Below, piece after piece: positions 55,433 through 64,000 of a stretch of 64,000 bases of DNA. Below the pieces are notes generated by a model. The model saw only the letters and a list, made by a program, of their open reading frames with translations, had not been told where the DNA came from and searched no databases. Position numbers and translations under genes: made by a program. This DNA is from Isoetes taiwanensis (taxonomy: Eukaryota > Streptophyta > Lycopodiopsida > Isoetales > Isoetaceae). Within the stretch, counting starts at the first letter, position 1. Every line of letters starts with the position of its first letter. The stretch covers positions 4,273,491 to 4,337,490 of the forward strand of contig JAJEKV010000034.1 of assembly GCA_021234155.1 (NCBI GenBank), given 5' to 3'.

Positions 55433-57004
55433 TGGACGCCCCTACTGTGATATCACGGTGCACTCACCGTATACAAACAGAGTTCTTCCCCACACCAGCT
55501 CCATGCCGATACGGGGCCCTCCACATATCAACGCACCCGTAACGAGTCCCGATGGGGAGAGTGAAGGTGTCATTCTACCCCGCCTCCCTCGGGGCCTACC
55601 TAGGCGGAAGGCGTAAACATACATGTCGATGAGTTTATACATCAACATCCCGTGACCATCTCGGCGGATGGTCCCCTCATATCTGCATAGACAAAGATCA
55701 AAGACATCACATAGGGATCCTACCCAAGGCTCGGGACTCAATGGATGATCCGACGGCTTGGTCTCCCCGAGATTAGTTCGCTGCGCATGCAATTCATGGC
55801 AATGGATTTGGCTGGCATAAGAACATGGCATAGGGTTGTCCACTCCATCCGCCTCCTCCTGTGCACACTTTGCGTAGTAGGCCGAAAAGTGTTGGGACTC
55901 CATCAGAAGCCACCACGGATGCATAGCCAAGGGGCTATTCTGGGTCTCATCCTCCCGCCCGATGGGGCGGTAGGGATCACTCCCTCCCGAGATGCGCAGC
56001 TAACTCAAGGTGACTAGAGGGGCCAACGCCTGTATTCGACCGAACCCACCGGAAAGTGTACACCACTTCACGGGTAAACAGCCCATGCCTTACCCGCACT
56101 CGAGTGGTAAGCCATTAGACCTAGTCACAATGATCCCCTGTGGAGGCTTTACACACCGGGGGATCGTTCAAGAGTCGACATGAACCTCCTTTTTAGCCAC
56201 CGCCCCTTCACCCACAACCCTAAGTGTGGCTCTTGTACACAAAAGAATCTACAAAGTGCTAGAGAGGCTACTCTAGGAGCATCAACTACAAGCTTTAGGG
56301 CCTCTACCCCCCTTCCCAATACAAGGAGTTCACAAATACATCATCCAAATATATCACGTAAGAACTAAAGAACTAGATCCAATCATAGAGTTAGGTTCTT
56401 TAGTTAGTGTCCCAGATCTAAGATCTAGATAACTACTATGGGCAATTTAATAGTCTAAACCTACCGATTCTATGACTAGAAGACGGTTTAAGCTATTAAA
56501 TTGACCAAATACCTGATCCTTGAGTGGCTCCTCCCGACTGAGTTCAACCATCCCGGCCGAAATGATCGTAATTCAGGGAAACCGATGGCGCAATTAAGCA
56601 GAGGCAGCGTCTGGGAGGCGGTTTTGGCCCTGGGGGCAGCCAAAACCGAGCTCTAAAACCCTAAGGACGAAAACTAGCAAGCTAGGGTTTTCCTACCCTA
56701 AATAGACATGGGGGTTTAGGCTAGGGTTTCCAATTACCCAATTTGGCATGTGGGATAATTGGAAAGGCCCCACTTGCCTTTTAGTGGCTGGCTAGGTGGC
56801 AAAATATGCCAACATGGAAAGGTGTGCCCTCATTAATGTGCACATGTGCACATTAATAATATATGAACACTCCTAGTAAGTTGCCCCTAGGGCTACTTAC
56901 ACTGCTATCCGCTACGCATTACCGCCAATCGGGGTGGCGGTAATGCGCAGACGTGGGGCGAGACAATGTACGCCCCGAGGGATATCGCGGTTGGAACGTC
57001 CGCA
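55433..57004 (-). repeat. 5' LTR of retroelement B
   Basis: 1,572 bp, between the primer site and the GATGT duplication. Plus-strand edge TGGACGCCCCTACTGTG and outer edge ...GGAACGTCCGCA. Pairs with 43,878-45,443. Confidence 0.93.
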
Positions 57005-59450
57005 GATGTTTAACAAAATTAGTTCATCTTGGACATACCTCTTTCTTGGTGGTGGTGGCACTTTTTTGCCTGGAGATTTTCTTTTCGGAGGACATTTTTT
57101 TGTTGCTGGAGATTTTGCCTGTTTTTTTCCTCTTGGAGTGCCATCACCAGCATTCTTTTGCCTCCTCTTTGGAGTGGACTCAACTACCAACTCAACTTCC
57201 TCTTCCCCCTCGTATCTCCCGGGATAAAATCGATCTGCGTGTCCTTTGTAGCTTCTTATGTAACAGTCCGTCGAATCGGGACCCGCAGATGATGCCGGAC
57301 GACGTTTGAATCTTTCTTAGGAGCTTCTCCAATTACTAATTTAGCACTTGGTGATGAAAGAGTTTCTGTTGCAGCAGTCATTGAAGGCTCTGCACCTGCA
57401 ACTGCTTTAGCTTTCTCAAGTGCCATCCTCTCAATTTCCTCAACTTCACTTTGCCATGTTCGAGGAGGCACTGTTGCAGATGGTTCTATTACTGGCACTG
57501 TAAATGTCATTGGTGATCTGGAGCTGGAAGGTTGAGGGTCTACAGATTCGGTCTGCTTATTATGCTCGGAAAATCTATAAAGAGAGTCGATGCGAGATGG
57601 CTCAAGAACATCAGCCATTAAAGTCGCTCGATAGGAACGACCTCATCCGCAAACAAACAAATGATCTAAATTTCAATAGACATAAAAGAACATGAAAATG
57701 AACTAATGAGAAATATCCGTACATTCACGCCAAGCATGTACATTTCATGTACATAAAATGTACCAAATGTACGTAACTACATTTAACTATAGCCAAATGT
57801 ACATGTACATGTTCCTCAATGTACATAGAGGTACCTCAATGTACCCAGATGTACCCAGATGTACCCAGGTATCCAGTTAGGGAATGTAGATCTATGCCCA
57901 AAAAAAAGCACATATATGTAAAAAATGCACATACTTATAAATCCATCTACAGATGCACTCTAAAGATAAATGCATGTACATCTATTTGCAGATGTAGACT
58001 CCATTAGAGACATGTACAACTGATACAACTGCAGTCCAAGCTCAAAAATAAAAGCATCAATAAACAAGCAAATATATGCCTATGTACCTCTGCTTACAGA
58101 TGTACACTAAAAGTTATACATGTACAAGGAACAGCAATGCACTGAAAGCCATACATGTAGAACTATGCAGATTACAAATAACAAATATGAATTAAGAGAA
58201 ATATAAGTTTAAATTAGTTGAGAGCAATGCATACCTTTCACAAAGGCTAGGGAAACCAAGCTGGAATTCGAATGCCCTCATCCCGGATGCAACCTTTTAT
58301 GCAATTGCGTCTTTCATGGACCAGATAACACAAGCGTAAGAGGCAATAAGCATCTCGCATGGAGCTAGTAAAGAATAAACCAGTTTTGCCAAAGCCTTGG
58401 CCACAACAGTACATGAACCGAATGTGATGAACTCGCTCTATAGAAGTAGCTCCCTGAGGGGTAGGGCCTCTCGGGTCTTGAGAACAATAGGTCCCCGCTC
58501 CCCCCATGAAATCCAAAATCATGAATGCCTTTGTGAACCAATTCAATGCAATTAAGTTTTTCCTTTGCTTGTTCAATTGAGATTTCATGCCTTTCAATTT
58601 CTTTTTAGTTGCTTCCTCGCAAAACCAATTTCTAGCTTAGAAGAGTGTTTGCTCTTTATCATGTCTACTCATAACCAAGTCTTCCAACTTGTACTTCAAC
58701 ACTCAAAGATAACTTGATTTCCAAAGGATCCCGGGACAATTTGTCAAATTCTGTTTTGTCTCATCTATTTTCTCGGCGGATCTGCTGCGAGCATCTTCTG
58801 ATAGCATATCCTTTTCTACCCTCAATCCGGTACCGATGACCTTCAATGCATCCCTCCTTTTTTTCTTCCAAAGGCAATAGGTTAGTTCCAACCCATGCTT
58901 AAGTAATCGCTTTATTGTGTCAACATCTGATCTAGAATAACCTGGGGCTCTAATATTCTCACGCAATACGATGTCCCGCTTGATAGTTGAGGATTTACCC
59001 GTTGTAGGGTCCTCTCGCGCCTAAAATGAGGGTTTTGGCAAGATCTTTGGCGGTCCTAGCCACGCCTATCCAATCAACAAGCCGCCCTTCAAGTGAAAGA
59101 GCAAATGCTCGCAAAGTAGGTAGAAATATAATGGTTTGTAACCTGCTTTTGCCATAAACCAATTCATAATATTTAAAAATCATCTTTCCATGCGTTCGGA
59201 TTCTCCCTTCCTTGAATCCTCGCCGCTTTTTTGGAGCTTCACCCCATACCTCGCTTCATAACCATCTCTAGGTTGGGTATGTGGGCCTCTGATGTTTTAT
59301 CACGGAGGTCTTTGGCTTGATCACATCAGAACCCAAACGTAAACTTCTTGGAGGTAAAATTCCACCGCCGAAGCGGCGGCTTGCTTATCTGTGGTGATGA
59401 GCAAGCACTCATCCGGGGCATTTTGGGGCCATAGCTAGATGAAGAATTCG
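57005..59450 (-). pseudogene. 5' part of element 2 accessory gene, unknown family
   Basis: A possible start is ATGGCCCCAAAATGCCCC near 59,441, followed by pieces IFKYYELVYGKSRLQTIIFL and TLRAFALSLEGRLVDWIGVA (59,180-59,050), YSRSDVDTIKRLLKHGLELT then YCLWKKKRRDALKVIGTGLR (58,940-58,815), and NLIALNWFTKAFMILDFMGG then RFMYCCGQGFGKTGLFFTSS (58,560-58,360). After a TGTACA-rich intron-like tract come an Ala/Ser/Pro-rich linker (57,618-57,310) and a Lys/Pro-rich basic stretch (57,190-57,050, PPPPRKRYVQDELILLN), where retroelement B interrupts it. I do not recognise the N-terminal domain. It ends in the possible Ulp1-like part at 43.4-42.8 kb. Confidence 0.5.
57720..58180. repeat. TGTACA-rich tract in the accessory gene
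   Basis: Repeated TGTACAT, ATGTACCCAGATGTACC and ACATGTACA words, like 39.24-39.72 kb in the other gene of element 2. Confidence 0.75.
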
Positions 59451-59667
59451 ATCGAAATTCAAGCGAGAGAAGGGCGGCTGGATAGGATAGTGAACGAGAG
59501 GCAAACCAAGAAAGAATTTGGGAAAGAATTTCAAAATCCGATAATTGCGGGTTCAGAGTAGTGGATAGCCATTAATCATGGCAGTTACTAGCGGGTCATG
59601 ATGACAGTTATTCCAAAAATGTGCATTCGGTACATATGTATATGTACAAAAAGGGCTACATTTATAG

Positions 59668-59689
59668 ACACCCTTTCATGCTTTTACCC
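59668..59689 (-). repeat. right terminal inverted repeat of element 2
   Basis: Inward-read GGGTAAAAGCATGAAAGGGT plus GT, followed outward by TTGT at 59,690-59,693. Confidence 0.92.
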
Positions 59690-59693
59690 TTGT

Positions 59694-62600
59694 CCAAATC
59701 GCATGAAATTTGTTGCGTTTGAACCCTTAGACTGTCTAGAATACACTTTTGTCTAAAAAATAGAGTTTGTCTATAGAAGCACACCCCCATTAGGACCTTA
59801 CAAGTCTTTTTTTAGCTCCAAGTTGTTTCCTTAGTCCTTTTTCTACAGTCATATGGATCCTAGAGCCGAGAATGTGGTAGGTGAGCCTTTCAACCAGGCG
59901 TTTGGCCTGAGCCCTAAACTCTAGAATAGACGAGCGTGTGTCATTGGAGTACGAGGTTAAAGTCACAGAGGAGTGTTTGGGGTCTGGGTTCGGGAACTCC
60001 TGCGAGACAGCCCTCTGTGAGGACCCTTAGATCTAACAGGAGAATCCGGGGGACTATGTCACGCGGGATTTGCAAGAGAAGAACAAGAAGAAGAAAACAG
60101 AACAAAAGAGAACAATGAGAGGAAAATGATAAGCTTCCTCGCAATCGAGAGAAGACTGAAGAGAGACAAGACTCAAAACTCATCTGCCACTCATGTGCTA
60201 GCTCTACTCATATATATAGTACAATGGCCTCGGCCCAATATAGACACTCTGGACTGATCTCGGTGTCACGACTCGGAAGGAGGCCCGATTTGCAGGAATG
60301 TTGGCGGTGCCTCTTGAAATGCTTAGAATCACGCCGACGCGACACGGTGCGTGACGGGTCATCACTTGTCGCGGCGCTTTGGTAGCGTAACTCGGTGCTT
60401 TGATCAAGGTGGTCGCCGCTTGGTCTTTTGTCGGGCTTTTGACGGCTGACCGACGCCTCGTCTGCGGATCCTTGAGCTTGACCTGGTTCGTCAGATGCAT
60501 GAATAGTCCCGAACCAGGAGGCACAGACTAACACTCCCCCACCAAATGACACTCACCAAGAAAGGGAGGAATTGCTTCCGAGGGGGGAAACCAAAGCCAG
60601 CCGGAAGTGATCTTCACGGAATGAGGCTCCGCCATTATGGTAATGAGCAATGAGGTCCCCGGGCGTGTTTGAAGAGCCGCCGGGGGTGTTGAGCCCTAGG
60701 GTGATGGGCCTCAATGAGGAAGTGAGAGCACACCATGTCTTCCAGGCGAAGATGGGCGGCAAGAACAAACCGGCACTCCATGAGAAGGCAGGTTTGGAGA
60801 CCGGGCACCGCCGGCATTCGGATTGGGTGCGTGAAAGATTGACGCCGATTTAAAGAGCGGAGGGATGCATTTGAGAGCAGCACGTAAACCAAATTTTGAT
60901 TGGTGGAAGGGTCCGGTGAGGTGGCGAAGATTCTCGCAAGAAGGTATCAAGACCATGCAAGGCATCGGCCCGGCTTTTGCCAACCACACTCATTACCGGC
61001 GTAAATCCAATTTTCGTGGTGTCCAAAGTGGCATTATCCTCCCAATTGGAGCGTCTGACAAATCGGGGATCCCACCGAGATCCGTGGAGATCTGAGGCGG
61101 AGTCGACCCAGCGTGGCCATCCATGACCTTCGTCCAAAAGGGAAGACGCCAATCACAAGAAAGGAACCGTATGGGGAGGGGCTCCTAAGGAAGCATATGG
61201 AGAGGGAATCATGCCGTGTCGTGGGGGTTGCGAGCCATGTCCCCTGAATGCTTGAACAAGATTTTGATCAAGAGCACGACACCAATGGTCCCATTCTCAA
61301 GTAGAGAGTAATTGATAGACAGAGGGATTGACCCAACCCGTGGGAATGGTCTTGCTTTCCGTAAGGCCATGGAGTTGATTGTAGCCTCCCAAGTCTTTGC
61401 ATATAAATCGGGCAAACTCAAGATCATCGTGGTGCGCGCATTTTGTTTACCTGCTCCAACGTTTTCACCGCCACGAGGGTAAGTGCGCCGAGCCAATTGT
61501 GCATGTACTCTGTTCAAAAGTCCGAGACGAGCAGATCCCCGAAATATTTGTTGGTTGGTGATAACAACCAAGCAAAGATTGAGTTGCCTCTCGAAACACG
61601 ATGGGCCTCATCCCGAATTTATCCCGAGATCCGCCGTAGAAGTCATGAAAAACATAAGCCATGGGTTTTGAACAATGGCCATGCCAGCAGAGGTCCATGA
61701 CTGCCGGATGCTACAAAGCTGCCATGCTCATGATCACAAAACAAGAACAAGACAAAGAAATATGTACAAAGAATGAAGGGGAACGTGGCCAAATGAGGCT
61801 CTCCAAATTTGAGATAAACCTCGAAAGTACAAATGAAGAGGCTCCTGGTCTAATATAGTGTAGACCGCAAATGGAGGCCGCATCTAACTAAATCTAATCC
61901 CTACACTTATGTTAAACTAATCATGCCAAGTGTCGATCCACCATCGACACCTAACATGTGCATGCACCTAATATGTGATGCACAATGTTAACCACTAGGT
62001 GGTTAATAACCTTGCCTCCCCCTAAAGTTTTTAGCATCGAAAACATGTACGGACTTTTATAAGACAAGTCCGACAATTACAACATGGTGCCAAAAATTAG
62101 GGGTAAAAATGATGGTAATGGAATGGGTGGGTTCTCACCAAAAATATCTTCATGAATGCGTCGATGACCTAATAAGATCCTAATGAATGTCGATCACGTA
62201 ACATGGATCATAGGAATTTTGGGCCAAAAAAACATTAAGACCATCCCCTTATATTATGGGCAAGTCCATTTAACAATTAGGGCCCAAAATGTTGCTTAAA
62301 AACAATTATAGGGGTCTTTAAAAGTGTAAACACCATAAAAGCAAACCCCTTTATCAGCCATGGAAAGCCCGTGATCAAGCTGCATGCTGAACAAAGAGCT
62401 GGCTTTGGCGGGTTGGCATATTGTGGCGTGGCGCCGGAAGCTCGCCCGTAGGGCCGAAGCACGGACTATCTCAGCCGGTTAAAATGCTTGGCGGACCCGT
62501 GGCCGTGGCGGGTCGGGCGGAGCGCATGACCGTGGCTTGGCTTGGCGTGCACCGTGAAGTGTGGCATGGACTTAATAGCGTGGGCGGTAGCGTGGCCCGT

Positions 62601-64000
62601 TATCAACCAGGAATAAATAGGGAAACAGAGCGTGAGGCCAAACTGAAGCTGAACAGAGCCGGCTATGGCGGTGCTGCATCTTTCTATTTAAGGAAGATAT
62701 GGTGGTGAATGAAGCCAAAGACCTCGTGTCAATGTGGCATGCTAAAATTAGAAGCTCCAGAAAAAGGAATCCGGGTATGGTGCCGCTGCAACAGATCGGT
62801 GGATGTGATTGGGGTTTCGAAAAACAGAGGATGGATATAGCCAGAAGGGATAGAAACAGAGCAGATAAGGCAAGGGCTGAAATAGAAATCTCCAAAGTTG
62901 GTGGCAAGGCAAGGGCTGATGGGAACTCCGCTTGGCTGGATTCTGCTTCAAACTGGATTGACTGCTTCTTGCTGTGTCATATGCAGATATTTGGCTGGGA
63001 AAATGTCGAAATAGATAGAAATCTGAATGACGGTACTTGACTCTGCTCCCACTGTTTCTAAATTGTTCATCAAAAGTGCTGACTGCTCTTCTATTTGCAG
63101 ATGCCTCCTGGCTGTGAACGCATATGTTTGTGCAGGTAAAGCTTATAACAAGGCTGAGAGGTCGATATTTGGAAATGATGCAGACCAGAGTGCCGTAATA
63201 AGGCTATCCTGACGCTTCAAGGACTTCTTTACAGAGGTGTTTACTGAAAAAATGATTTTGCTGCAGCCAGTATATACTGGATCATATAATCTGCCTCCAA
63301 TGATCTATGGGCACACAATCTTTGAGTCCTATCGATCTGCAGGGTGACTTGAAACTTGAAGAAATAGAGTAGCTAAGATATAGTTTTCTGATCGATTTCT
63401 GCAGGTACCGGACTGGAAACACTAATAAAAGCTCCTCTGTAGGTCGGAACAAACTGGACATGTATGTATTGCTCCAAATGCTATATGGAGCTGGAAAAGT
63501 TCTCTGCTTCTGTAAATGATGTACAGACAGGGACAAATCGTGAGCAGAGGATAAGCGAGTAAGATTCAGAATTCCTTCGTCATATTTGCTGCAACTCTGC
63601 TGTTTTGTGAAGAATTGCAGAAGAAGCCTTGAAGCAGCAAGTAACGGAAACCTTTGAGCACAAAGGGGGCTAGCCAAGTGCTGGCCCTCTATAAATATTC
63701 TGAATGAGAAGTCTTCATAAAAACCTTAGAATACCTGGCTGAGGTGCTGCACGAGATACAGAATATTTTTGGCTGTGCAAAAGCACAAATTTTCTGATAA
63801 AACTGAAATAAAACAGAAGAAAGAGGTAACAAATTTCCAGCAGATAAAAAAAGGGATCAAACTTTAGATTTTTCTGAAAGTCTTGAAGAGAGGAGTGCTG
63901 TCACCACTCCATAATTCCTTAAATTTGAAAATAGCGTTGTCGCACCATAAAAAACAGAGTTTTGAAAACTCTTTCCATGACAAGACTAATTGCTAAGGCC
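59694..64000. other. continuation of retroelement A flank, then no recognised gene
   Basis: CCAAATCGCATGAAATTTGT continues retroelement A across element 2. From about 59.9 kb I cannot assign the sequence. On the minus strand a TATATATATGAG box near 60,215 is followed by a pyrimidine-rich leader, as in the U3/R part of an LTR, and AACACTCCCCCACCAAATGA near 60,530 recalls copia-type elements, but no protein motif confirms it. The frames at 60.6-61.7 and 62.4-63.2 kb have no family similarity I can name. Confidence 0.35.

Larger units (their letters stand above)
43873..57009 (-). mobile_element. retroelement B: Ty3/chromodomain LTR retrotransposon with an H3-like frame, 13.1 kb
   Basis: The element is 43,878-57,004, flanked by GATGT at 43,873-43,877 and 57,005-57,009. 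LTRs begin TG and end CA. In minus-strand order: 5' LTR (57,004-55,433), primer site, hairpin pair, H3-like frame, hairpin pair, gag, protease, reverse transcriptase, RNase H, integrase, chromodomain, polypurine tract AAGGTGGGGAGAA, 3' LTR (45,443-43,878). Order protease-RT-integrase plus a terminal chromodomain places it with Ty3-type chromoviruses. Coding parts are full of frame shifts although long LTR blocks are identical. It inserted in the accessory gene of element 2 and belongs to the family of retroelement A. Confidence 0.93.
38197..59693 (+). mobile_element. DNA transposon element 2 (same superfamily as element 1), split by retroelement B
   Basis: The ends are identical inverted repeats of 22 bp beginning GGGTAAAAGCATGAAAGGGT (38,201 rightward and 59,689 leftward). 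They are flanked by TTGT at 38,197-38,200 and 59,690-59,693. Total 21.5 kb; without retroelement B and its 5-bp duplication it is about 8.36 kb, close to element 1. Transposase on plus (38.5-41.3 kb) and an accessory gene on minus (59.45-41.4 kb) converge, as in element 1. TGTACA-rich repeats lie in both genes. Strand is given by the transposase. It inserted into retroelement A. Confidence 0.9.

Noticed and set aside
60535-61700. Copia-type polyprotein
   Set aside because: AACACTCCCCCACCAAATGA recalls copia junctions, but none of the translated frames shows integrase, reverse-transcriptase or RNase H motifs.

Overview
This is a piece of a large, repeat-rich land-plant nuclear genome. It has spliced genes, plant-type FCP1-like and ZIP sequences, and long terminal repeat (LTR) elements primed by initiator-Met tRNA. 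I guess a seed-free plant (fern, lycophyte or bryophyte), because the cut-and-paste transposase family and the DUF7869-like sequence here are, from memory, commoner outside seed plants. The sequence alone does not prove that. Almost everything in the window is mobile DNA, often nested. I recognise one probable host gene, on the minus strand at about 21.35-22.2 kb.

Layout. 0-1.3 kb: minus-strand Ty3-type gag remnant. 4.3-5.4 kb: LINE 3' fragment cut by a partial LTR. 6,265-14,613: an 8.3-kb DNA transposon (element 1) with terminal inverted repeats (TIRs), a 4-bp AGGT duplication and two convergent genes: a RING/FCP1-like gene on plus and a transposase on minus. Its transposase exon is split by a 1.0-kb insertion in TTAA. 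15.5-16.2 kb: small hAT-like element. 17.8-20.2 kb: LINE. 21.35-22.2 kb: host gene. 22.6-24.8 and 25.7-26.5 kb: two more LINE copies. 26.9-30.3 kb: element bounded by GGAAACCTCC arrays and carrying a broken ZIP transporter piece. 30.5-33.1 kb: LTR-element gag joined to a DUF7869-like gene. 35.7-38.2 kb: partial LTR, primer site and an open frame ending in a histone H3 fold (retroelement A). 38,197-59,693: a second transposon of the same superfamily (element 2), inserted in retroelement A and itself split by a 13.1-kb Ty3/chromodomain retrotransposon (retroelement B, 43,878-57,004). B belongs to the same family as A and also carries the H3-like frame. 59.7-64 kb: no gene recognised.

Main results. 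(1) An LTR retrotransposon family carries a histone H3-fold reading frame between primer site and gag, in two copies, bracketed in both by two pairs of long imperfect hairpins about 200 bp apart. (2) Two related transposons with TIRs GGGYAAAAGYATG, 4-bp target duplications and a DFAENY / WSDGC..QFK / HDG transposase carry different accessory genes (RING+FCP1-like versus a possible Ulp1-like protease). The superfamily resembles what I remember of Sola2, but this needs a search. (3) Two apparent captures of other genes by mobile DNA: DUF7869 behind a gag, and a ZIP transporter piece in the GGAAACCTCC element. Most frames in the repeats are broken, and gene models inside them are approximate.
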